Assembly (NCBI RefSeq): GCF_947507565.1
Contig: NC_089175.1
Coordinates: 2,159,733-2,223,732 of the forward strand
DNA length: 64,000 nt
Origin: Oscarella lobularis
Lineage: Eukaryota > Porifera > Homoscleromorpha > Homosclerophorida > Oscarellidae
Direction: 5' to 3'
The translations under genes were made by a program, and so were the position numbers. Below the pieces are notes generated by a model. That model searched no databases. It saw only the letters and a program-made list of their open reading frames with translations, and was not told the DNA's origin. Of this stretch, positions 56,426-64,000 are shown piece by piece (the stretch's first letter is position 1; every line of letters begins with the position of its first letter).

Positions 56426-57022
56426 TTAGAACAACGGTTTTCCGGAAGTTTTTTTCGTGCCATCATCGGCGTCATGATCTTCAGGACCATCATCTTCAAC
56501 GATCCTGACTGAAGCCACTAGACTCGCACCCATTATGTATTTACGCAGTCGTTCTTTACGCCAAAAGCGAAAATCCTGAATCGTCATTTCATAAAGATGA
56601 CCAGACTTCAGTACTGAAAGAATGTAGTCAGTTATGTAACTGCAATTGCACAACAACTTGAATAGAAGAAAACCTGTTTTGGCTCTGTTGCGTTTGATAT
56701 CAAAATGGCAAAGCCACAGTTGAAGCTGGTCCTCGTCATTGTAACGACGAGTAATTCCTCTCCAGAAAGATCCTACTCTGTCTCCTATTCTAAACGTTCT
56801 TTCATCACCGAGAGAACTGACAATTTTTTGCAAAGCATTAGATAACTCCAAGCCACAACTGCCTGAGTTAACTTCAAACAACCAATTTGCTTTCTCTGGT
56901 TGGCCTTCTTGCTGGCCGCAAAAAGTAGCGACAAAAGCGGGCTTGTTTAGCAATTCCTTATAAAGCGGAGAAGCAACCTCTTGTGGATTTAGCAGCTCAG
57001 ATTCTGTTTCTGTTGCTTCCAT
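56426..57022 (-). CDS. Unknown protein family, paralogue P2
   Basis: Two exons (56674-57022 and 56426-56613), phase 1 intron of 60 nt at the same place as in P1, give 178 residues. Start MEATETES is chosen because it aligns with P1; the open frame extends upstream without similarity. It shares NPQEVASPLYKELL, NWLFEVNSG and YEMTIQDFRFW with P1. The C-terminus adds an acidic tail (EDDGPEDHDADDG). Confidence 0.7.
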   Translation of the reverse strand: MEATETESELLNPQEVASPLYKELLNKPAFVATFCGQQEGQPEKANWLFEVNSGSCGLELSNALQKIVSSLGDERTFRIGDRVGSFWRGITRRYNDEDQLQLWLCHFDIKRNRAKTGFLLFKLLCNCSYITDYILSVLKSGHLYEMTIQDFRFWRKERLRKYIMGASLVASVRIVEDDGPEDHDADDGTKKTSGKPLF

Positions 57023-57269
57023 TACTATTAGAATCACGAGGACTGAACACTGATGTAGTAACAAAGCTAAGGCGATTGTTGTCTCACCCGTATTTTCTGT
57101 TGCCGTTTTGAGTCGTCGACAGTGTACTGACGTAAAGTGCGAAGTGCGGGTGTGAATTGTTAATAGCAACAAGGTAGCATAAATATTCCAATTCCCGTAC
57201 ATAACTTTATGTACCAATTTTCTGATTCAACAGTTTCAGCTACACGTACAAGCCTAAGGCTTCAGAATG

Positions 57270-57680
57270 TTTATTCCCTGTTTCAGCCTTGCAATGTATC
57301 CCTAACTGAAGCCTCTACAGTTGAAACCATGCCGTAGGACTATTTTGGATTCTCATTTGGCGAAAAGAAAAAATGATCGATTATGGCTTCAATTCTGCAC
57401 AAAAATACAGTTGTTGCTAGCCAGCCCACGGCGGTACAAGGCGACGATCAAGAAAGCCCGTACTGCCTTCAAAATGATATAAAGCGAGGAGAGAGCCACA
57501 GTGTGAGCTGATAATCAACGTAAGGAGATAATCCCTGTGAATGTCTGCCAACCTCAAACTGCCAATTCGCATTTTCCGGTTTGCTAGTGTCGCTGTCACC
57601 GCAATAAGAGACGAGAAAAGAGTCGCCTAACAATTGCTATAAAGAGGGCCAGCGACTTTTTTGGCAGCTCCATTTTACAT
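57270..57680 (-). pseudogene. Unknown protein family, dead paralogue P3
   Basis: Matches P1 in pieces: the C-terminal part (57290-57380), the middle (57480-57560) and the start region (57600-57670), with internal deletions and frame breaks. Its 3' and 5' flanks match those of P1, so P1 and P3 are a recent tandem pair of which P3 has decayed. Confidence 0.7.
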
Positions 57681-57929
57681 TAGAGACTGAAATAGAGAAC
57701 GTTTCCTAAAAAGAGGGCACGAATTTTAGCCTGTCACCAGTACCAAAGGTCACCGAAAGTGCATCAAAGGTCATTGAAAGTGCACATTAATAGCAACAAG
57801 GTTAGAGCTGTAATTAAAAATAGTATGTACAGTTTCCGATACCTGCCATTTCCATCAGCTACAGATGCGTGGCCAATGCAATAACTTAGTTGTGGTGTCG
57901 TTGACAGATAATTTTATAAGGGAATCAGC

Positions 57930-58270
57930 GAAATCAGGCCATGGATATATGGATGCATGGATATATCTTTACCGATCCGCGTCACGAGGACGGACGACGG
58001 AACTCAACAAAAATCGCTGAATAATCCTATATTTCGTCGGATATTCCGCTCTACCTCTTATAAATCGAGACGGACCTCGTTCCAACCCTAAAAACGATCC
58101 TTGCGGGGGCTTGCTAATTTTCGAGTTCAAAAACAATTCATAACGACGTTTCAAACTGTTCTCGATGGCGTTTACGAGCAAAGAAGGCGCCCGTTTTCGG
58201 TCGAGCATCGATTGCGACGTCAAACACACGCTTGTCGCGAAGTAAATACCGGGTGCAGACTGTCTTAGCT
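57930..58270. repeat. Direct repeat, copy 2
   Basis: Partner of 55900-56215, upstream of the dead copy P3. The conserved minus-strand peptide is slightly changed (SRFIRGRAEYPTK retained, then YRIIQ instead of DRIIR). Confidence 0.55.
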
Positions 58271-58679
58271 TCGATTCCTTCGCCGCCGTCGAATCGCGGA
58301 TTGCGGATCTGTGGGGTAACGCGCGTGCACTAATCTACAAGCGCGAAATTTAAAAACCCAGAGAGCGTCTTTTTCCCTCGATTCACGCATCAAACGGGAG
58401 GTAGTTCTGAAGGCTGCCGAAAACTCGTTTTGGACGTGCTCCGCATGGCTTAGTCTTAGATTCAAGAGGTTCGACGAAGTCCCACAGACCCGGATGCGCA
58501 GACGTCACACGAATGAAATGCAACCACACCTTTCATGCGTGACTACGTCACCGAACAAAAGGAATGCAACGAAAACGACAAGAAAACGGGACGAAACAGC
58601 AAGAACACACGAAAAAACAAGTCAAAAAAACACCAAACGCGCTCGAAAAGCGTCCCTCGCTCGCACCTCACAGGCGAAC

Positions 58680-59253
58680 TCACGACGACAGACTGTTGTG
58701 GTCGAATTGATACTCGCCCAATCCAGGACCAACGCGCTTCAAATTCGTGACGTGGCCGGCGAGTTCCTTGATCGACTTCACCTGTTCGTCGAGGAATTCC
58801 TCCTCGAGATAGTCGGTCAAGTGGGCGTCGTCGTGACTCGCCGCGACCTTGTGGAGCTTGAGGAGGCTCTCGTTGACGGCGCGCTCGAGTGCGAGCGCAT
58901 CTTGCATCGCATCGAGACCCGATTTCCACTCGCTTTTCGTCGGGGCTTTGATCGGGTTGAGCACGATGCGACCGCCGCGACGATTCTGGTATTTCATCAG
59001 TTTCTGGGCGTGTTCTTGCTCTTCCTCGGCCGAATGCTTGAAGAATTCGTGGAATCCCTTCAACGCGACGTCGTCGCGATCGAAGTGGTAGGCCTGAGTA
59101 GAGAGAAAAGGGACGATGACGTGTTTCTCCCCGCCTGGTTTCGCGCGTTCATACCATGGCAAGATAGGTGTAGTAAGCTTCCAGCTCCATCGTGATTTGG
59201 GCGTTGATGCCCGCCTCGGACTGTTCATGGAAATTCTGACGAACCTGCGACAT
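58680..59253 (-). CDS. FTH: Ferritin, heavy-chain type
   Basis: Iron storage protein forming 24-subunit shells; oxidises Fe(II). Two exons (59155-59253 and 58680-59093) give 170 residues. Start MSQVRQNFHEQSEAGIN is standard for cytosolic ferritin and there is no signal peptide. Ferroxidase residues are visible in MELEAYYTYLAM, in HSAEEEQEHAQKLM and in ALALERAVNESLL, so it is an active H-type chain. The signature GGRIVLNPIKAP is present. A candidate iron-responsive element lies in the 5' leader. Confidence 0.93.
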
Positions 59254-59262
59254 TATCTTCGA

Positions 59263-59293
59263 GCTTGTACAGACACTGCAGTAGCAAAAACTC
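59263..59293 (-). promoter_or_regulatory. Candidate iron-responsive element in ferritin leader
   Basis: The leader contains the hexaloop CAGTGT (59273-59278 on the minus strand) between TACTG and CTGTA, with an unpaired C just 5' of the upper stem and a lower stem starting TTG/CAA. This is the IRE layout, except that one of the five upper-stem pairs is U-U. It ends about 10 nt before the ATG. IRP binding here would block translation when iron is low. Confidence 0.5.
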
Positions 59294-59423
59294 GCGAGAT
59301 CAGTCTGGTGCGGAGACGAGAGATGAGTAGCGTTATGTAGGGCGTCGACGTCGATTTGCGATTGGTCAATTGCCGAGCATGCGTCACTGTAACGCAATTG
59401 TCACGAGAAAAATCACGAGTGCA

Positions 59424-59456
59424 GCTCAACCGGTTCACTCTGGTTCAACCGGTTCA
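59424..59456. promoter_or_regulatory. Paired AACCGGTT sites upstream of ferritin
   Basis: CAACCGGTTC occurs twice, 21 nt apart (two helical turns), about 170 nt upstream of the ferritin ATG. AACCGGTT is the known core of Grainyhead/CP2 factors. A related half-site, CTGGTTC, lies between them. Confidence 0.45.
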
Positions 59457-59561
59457 AAGCTATTTTTAGTAACAAAGCGAGATAACATGAGAAGCATAAT
59501 TTTATTTATTTATTACACGAACTCATAACTAAACCAAATGCTAGGTGTCAATATTACTGTA

Positions 59562-60943
59562 TTATTCCTTCTTTGTTGGAGGCCTAGTGTGAACAACAGC
59601 AAGTTAGTTGAATGATAGATAAGTCCATTCCAGTTGGAATGATAATCCAACTAGAATCGAGCTAGCGTGCGTTCTTACCTGTAGATTCCTACAACTACAG
59701 CATGATCCCTTTCATATGGCTCCAAGGTGAGTTGCTCTTGCGGTTTCAGCTTTTCACTTCTCAATTTCTGCACTTCACCGGCAAAAACAGCAGCCGGCTC
59801 AGCAGTAGAGTCAATACAGTTAGCCTTAAAGAAAAAACAAAATACAGCAATAGTTCTATCAGAGTAAATAGGCACCCATCTACCTTTATAGATATCATAA
59901 AATTGCCACCATTTTTCAAGAAGTTGTGCGCGTTTATAGCGACTATACGTGCCTGATCCGGTTGAGCCACATCAGCAAAGACAACGTCTACCATACCTAA
60001 CCACCATAAATGGGGATAGCAATTAGTTTTGCTAATCAATATCAGGTTATTTATTTCTGAGAATTGCTCACCTACAAGCATTCTATACTTATGAGGATGT
60101 CTTGCATCTTCGATAATGGGAATAACATTCGTTCGCTTCTTGGCAACGTTGATCAAATCTCGTCCCGAACGATGCGAAAATTCCACCGCATAAACTAAGC
60201 CCTCCTAAGAAAAAAAGTAAGTAAAGCTCAACACAGTCGACTCAAAGATATGACGCAAACATACGGGACCAACGATATCAGCAACGTGTGAGACGGTCGT
60301 CCCGGACGCAGCACCGAGATACAACACGCGAACCCCGGGTTTAATATGAATTTTATCAATTCCTCCAACAATTGCCGCAGCCAATTTCGATCGAAAAGGA
60401 TTCCAGACGCGATACTCGATCTTGGTGCCTTCCTATAAAAAAAGCGCTAGCTTTCTAGAAAAACCCCAATATTTCAAGTGACGTCGACTCACCTCTCCTT
60501 CGACGCTGATTCGCTTTTCGCCGTAAACCGATTCGCCGGGAACGAGATTGCGCGTCACGAGCGCGTCTTCTCTTCCCTTCGCAATGAAAACCCCTACAAT
60601 GCTCAATATACGGTCGAAATCGACGCGAAAACGCGACAACTCGAACCTTCGTGTCGATGCGGGACGACGGCGACGCGCGCTCCTCCTCGCATTCCGCCGC
60701 GGCCTCCTCCTCGGCCACCGCGACCACCTTTTTAGACAGAAACGTGGTTTGTTTGCTTGTTTTGTTGCGTCGATTACCTCGTGCGCCTCCGCCGCGTCCG
60801 AAGCCGCCGCCACCGCCGCGTCCGAAGCCTCCGCGACCTCGTCCGGGGCCCCCGCCTCGACCTCTACCGCCAAATCCTACGTGTTTTGCTGCTTAGGCTC
60901 TTGCAGAGTTCTGTTGCTGCATTTTCGTACCTGGACGACCCAT
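59562..60943 (-). CDS. FBL: Fibrillarin, rRNA 2'-O-methyltransferase
   Basis: Catalytic subunit of box C/D snoRNPs in the nucleolus. About nine exons separated by introns of 45-80 nt. Exon 1 is MGRP (60931-60943). Exons 2-3 hold a Gly/Arg-rich GAR domain ([16 protein letters not shown]). Then come [27 protein letters not shown], the SAM-binding [34 protein letters not shown], the [12 protein letters not shown] block and [18 protein letters not shown]. The small last exon (59562-59583) gives the end PPTKKE, equivalent to the human PPPKAKK tail. All recognised motifs are intact. Confidence 0.95.
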
Positions 60944-61103
60944 TTTTTCGTTCGAAGTTTCACGTTTCTGCACGTGGAATGCTAGCGTACGTTAATAGCT
61001 TCCTAAACTGGCGATTTATGGACTGTTTTGAATTATGCGCAGTTTCTGCTTGGCAGTGAGCTTGTTCAAAACTAATCCAGCCGGTTAATTTGGCTGTTTA
61101 GCT

Positions 61104-61500
61104 TCAAGAAGCTGTCCAAATCTCAAGCAACGATATGAGCATGCGCGAACATTCCTGGAAAAGCGTCGAAGAGCCTTTCTCGAGCGTTTCAACACAATAC
61201 AGGCTAACGAAGCGGTCAATACAGCTATCTCCTACTCCAAAAGTAATTCCCACTACTGCCAAAGCCACAATTCCTCTCCATTTCCGTATTTTTTTCTTAC
61301 AAAACAGCACACCGTCACGAACGACGCAAAAACGAGCAAAAAGAAAGACATTTCGGTGCGAAACACAATCTCCTCTCCCTAGTATCAGGTGAGCCCCCCA
61401 ACCCCTCCCTAGTAGAAAAGTAAAGTACAAAAGGCACTGATCAAATGTCAGTGACCCATGACATGCCGGAAATAGTAGTAGTAGAACCCGGAAACGGTTC
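61104..61500. other. Open frames without recognisable product
   Basis: A minus-strand frame with a hydrophobic stretch (IVALAVVGITFGVGDS) spans this region, but its start is not convincing and no splice sites were settled. It could be a small membrane protein or chance. Confidence 0.2.
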
Positions 61501-61501
61501 A

Positions 61502-62158
61502 CTAGTCCGTCTTCTCATAGAGATAGCACTGCGATTCGGGCTCGGGAACGGGAGCATACATAACCTCGGCCAAATTAAAAAGTAGCCCTTGGCTCACGGT
61601 GACGTTATTCCCAATAGGCGAAAAAACGTCGACTCTTCCTCGACTATTCGCTCGCAAATAGTATCGCGTTTCGTTTCGCTTGGCATAGAGAACCGTCGCT
61701 CCAATTCCTTTCGTGTGAATATCGGGATTCAAGCCGAATAGGTAGTCATCATCGCCGCAATATTGCCAATATTGTCGCTTCTTTCGTTGGCCCCGCTCGA
61801 TCGACCAAACGGTCGTCGTATCATTATCGTCTTCGCGAACGAATCCCAATCTGACTCGACTTCCATTCCCCGTCGTCAACCCGAGATATCTCGTTTCCAT
61901 TTCCGACTTCGACGTCGCATTGACGCGACGCACTTGCGCCGAAAATCGAATCGAATCGCGCTTTCCATCGACTTTGCTCACGACGAGACGCGGATCGACG
62001 GCGACGCGCACGTGCACGGGAACGGTGCGCACTTCGCCGTCGACCGCCGTCACGAGTCGACGCGCCTTGATACTGTAGAGCTCCGCTTTTGTCGAGCTCG
62101 ACGCCGACTTCCAACAACAATAAATAACGATGAGTAAAAGCAATCCCTTGGCGTCCAT
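61502..62158 (-). CDS. Secreted protein, possible beta-trefoil-like
   Basis: Intronless, 218 residues. Start MDAKGLLLLIVIYCCWKSAS is chosen because it gives a signal peptide; the frame stays open 68 codons upstream through basic low-complexity sequence. After the signal the protein is rich in Arg and beta-strand-like segments, with four or so N-glycosylation sites and short repeats of the type Y-Y-L-R-A-N-S-R-G. A basic KKRQYW segment precedes a conserved-looking CGDDDYLFGLNPD. I do not recognise the family. It lies next to another secreted protein of similar size and layout. Confidence 0.6.
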   Translation of the reverse strand: MDAKGLLLLIVIYCCWKSASSSTKAELYSIKARRLVTAVDGEVRTVPVHVRVAVDPRLVVSKVDGKRDSIRFSAQVRRVNATSKSEMETRYLGLTTGNGSRVRLGFVREDDNDTTTVWSIERGQRKKRQYWQYCGDDDYLFGLNPDIHTKGIGATVLYAKRNETRYYLRANSRGRVDVFSPIGNNVTVSQGLLFNLAEVMYAPVPEPESQCYLYEKTD

Positions 62159-62827
62159 TTCCCGGTATGCATATCTTCCGACGATTCGACTCTCGTATTT
62201 ATACCACCGCAATTTCATTTTGCTCCGTTCGTCGTCGGCGCGTTTTGCCGCCGCGCGTTTGCCGCCGGGGAAATTACGATTGACGTAATTTTTTTCTTGC
62301 CGAGGAGAGCGACGGGCACTTCGACGACGGCTTTGGGACACTTTCGGTGACAACTCTCTCACGCGCGCGCGCGGTCTCGTAGGCGCGGGGAGCGCGAGTG
62401 CTCCTCGTCGCCTCGGCTAGACTCCGACGCGCTCTCGTCGTTCTCTGTCGGTCTCTGAGAAGAGAGGGGGGAAACGAGATAAGAGTCGCAACACACGTAC
62501 GTCAACCCTTGTCGTGGGAGAACACACCGTAAGGTAACGGTTTGTTTTCTAATAAGTCGTTCGTTCTCCTCGTACGAAACGTTGGCGCGGCTTTTTTCCG
62601 AGGCGTTTCGCTAGCGTAGTCCGTCTCGCCACGCGTGGCTCCTCCCGCTTTCTGTTGTTCTATCTACTCGGATGCAATCGATCAGATTTCCTTTGGGACG
62701 GATCCCGTCTGAGATCATTTTCAAAATAATTGTATTTCGCGCGAAGCGTCAATTTTATCATTGCAAGATGCCGAAATTCTATCATGCACTTCCGATACGC
62801 TACACTAGAAAATTTTCTCTTTTTTAT

Positions 62828-63427
62828 CTACTTGGGGCCGTTTCCCGACGATTCCGAATCGCTCTCCCTTTTACCCCACCAGCAAATGTTCGGCGCGTGC
62901 GGCACGCCGTCTATCAACTTGGCCCGACACTCGCTGAACGTTTGCCTGCGTGGATGGGGTCCTCTTCCGAGCGCCACGCCGCCGCGTATCGTCAAATAGC
63001 GCGGCGTCGATCCCGTCCGATTCACGTAGTACGAAACGGGGTCGACGCGGGGATTGGTCGTTTGCCAGCAGGCGTGCGATGCGTTTTGAGTCAACGTCAA
63101 ATCTTCGCCGTTTTCGTCCAACGTCAGATAATATCCCGGCCGGTCGTAGGCGTAAATCAAAATCGATCCTTCGCAGAAATCGCTATCGAACTCGCGCACT
63201 AAATTCATGTCGTTTGTCCCAAGACGATCTTCCCAGTAGACTATTTTCACTGGCGACGACGTGTTGTTCGTCAGAGCGATCAGTCCTTTGGCCGACGGTG
63301 AATAGATTTGCACGGCAAATTTTCCGTATTTACGAGTCGGTTTGATCTCCGTCGCTTCGCAGTCGACCGCGAGGGCCCACGAGTGAAATTGCACTGAGAA
63401 AATAGTTAGACAACAAACGAGCCACAT
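62828..63427 (-). CDS. Secreted protein, possible beta-trefoil-like (second)
   Basis: 199 residues with a signal peptide MWLVCCLTIFSVQFHSWALA. The mature part contains YYLTLDENGEDLTLT and RYLTIRGGVALG, repeats about 45 residues apart of the kind found in beta-trefoil proteins (FGF, IL-1, lectins), and several N-glycosylation sites and cysteines. No family can be named. Start and stop lie in one exon. Confidence 0.55.
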   Translation of the reverse strand: MWLVCCLTIFSVQFHSWALAVDCEATEIKPTRKYGKFAVQIYSPSAKGLIALTNNTSSPVKIVYWEDRLGTNDMNLVREFDSDFCEGSILIYAYDRPGYYLTLDENGEDLTLTQNASHACWQTTNPRVDPVSYYVNRTGSTPRYLTIRGGVALGRGPHPRRQTFSECRAKLIDGVPHAPNICWWGKRESDSESSGNGPK

Positions 63428-63840
63428 ACTTGCACGGAACTCGATCGGCCTGGAGCGTCAAGACGTCCGCTGAGGACTATATAGTCTAGAACGAGGACGG
63501 CTATTTCCTTCCTCAGTTCCAAACGCGTCATGCTGCGCATCGAATTAGACGAGGAGAGAAGGGAAGAGAGAGCGCGAGTCACGTCGACACACGTCTCCCT
63601 CGCGATGTCTTTCCCGAACCGGGGATTTTCACTATGTGTCAGTCGTTTGTCGTAATTAAGAAGCGCGTAGGCGGCGGCGGACTCGTGACGACGGCATTGC
63701 GACGCGTGGCGCGCTGCTTGCCGTCGCATGGGGTCGGCTTGGCGAGGTCCGACTTCGTGAATATTTTGCGCAGAGAAACTTGTCGCCTGCGGTGAAGTTG
63801 AAACCTGCGTACTGCTGCTCAAGTTCGCCTTTCTCTCGTT
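63406..63840 (-). CDS. Small open frame, hypothetical
   Basis: From an ATG at about 63840 (MNERKANLSSSTQVS) the frame runs to 63406 and overlaps the signal peptide of the 62828-63427 gene by a few codons in another frame. A TATA-like TTTTTAAAAG lies at about 63886-63895. The C-terminal part looks helical (MTRLELRKEIAVLVLDYIVL). It could be real, or it could be the leader of the downstream gene. Confidence 0.3.
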   Translation of the reverse strand, partial: NERKANLSSSTQVSTSPQATSFSAQNIHEVGPRQADPMRRQAARHASQCRRHESAAAYALLNYDKRLTHSENPRFGKDIARETCVDVTRALSSLLSSSNSMRSMTRLELRKEIAVLVLDYIVLSGRLDAPGRSSSVQVCGSFVV

Positions 63841-64000
63841 CATTATGCGTGTGATCATGATGTCGATTCATTGGTGTGGGCTGTCTGCGGCTTTTAAAAA
63901 CTTTCTATTCCTTTGGCGGCGACCCGGGGTAGACACGCCTTTCCCGTGATACCCTCTCTCTGCTGTGTGTGAGAGTCACGTTGCGGTTGGGATTACAAAT

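Noticed and set aside
60455-60985. Long plus-strand and alternative minus-strand frames over fibrillarin
   Set aside because: The GC-rich Gly/Arg coding sequence opens every frame; the fibrillarin frame matches the family throughout.
1-64000. CRISPR arrays, rRNA or bacterial operons
   Set aside because: No regularly spaced repeats or rRNA signatures were seen; genes are spliced and eukaryotic.
1-64000. tRNA genes
   Set aside because: I looked for A-box and B-box pairs by eye and found no convincing set; a dedicated scan could still reveal one.

Overview
The window looks like the compact nuclear genome of an early-branching animal, most plausibly a homoscleromorph sponge such as Oscarella. 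That is an inference from dense genes, many introns of only about 45-60 nt, and animal-type genes: amnionless, TBC1D23, a TRAF-like RING/MATH protein, fibrillarin, ferritin, ZU5/UPA/death-domain receptors and a CARD protein. Nothing looks bacterial.

Layout. 1-7.6 kb: tandem rhodopsin-like 7TM receptor copies on the minus strand, one of them split by a 3.1 kb insertion that carries a secreted-protein gene. 7.7-14.4 kb: single-copy housekeeping genes (amnionless, TBC1D23, methylmalonyl-CoA epimerase, TRAF-like E3). 14.5-52.2 kb: a large minus-strand cluster built from repeats of an IQ-motif gene, a ZU5-UPA-death-domain gene and an intronless kinase, with relics of a pterin dehydratase gene between them. 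In total there are four Ig-type membrane receptors, one truncated receptor, one cytosolic CARD-ZU5-UPA-death protein, four intact kinases, one kinase pseudogene and several decayed IQ copies. Two segments of about 4.1 kb in this cluster are almost identical and differ mainly by one LINE insertion. 52.5-54.4 kb: a NEMO/optineurin-like coiled-coil zinc-finger gene. 55-58.3 kb: three paralogues of an unknown protein, one dead. 58.6-64 kb: ferritin with a candidate iron-responsive element, fibrillarin, and secreted proteins of unknown function.

How the genes may work together (inference). The cluster holds the parts of a death-fold signalling system side by side: surface receptors with variable Ig-like ectodomains on a shared ZU5-UPA-death tail, a soluble version whose ectodomain is replaced by a CARD, a family of kinases ending in a cysteine cluster that could tether them to membranes, and next to them a NEMO-like scaffold. 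A TRAF-like E3 lies just outside. Tandem duplication, gene conversion and domain swapping are still visible, as in fast-evolving immune or allorecognition loci.

Limits: gene models were built by eye from reading frames, splice sites and phase. First exons of the four Ig-type receptors were not found, and family assignments come from recalled motifs, not searches.
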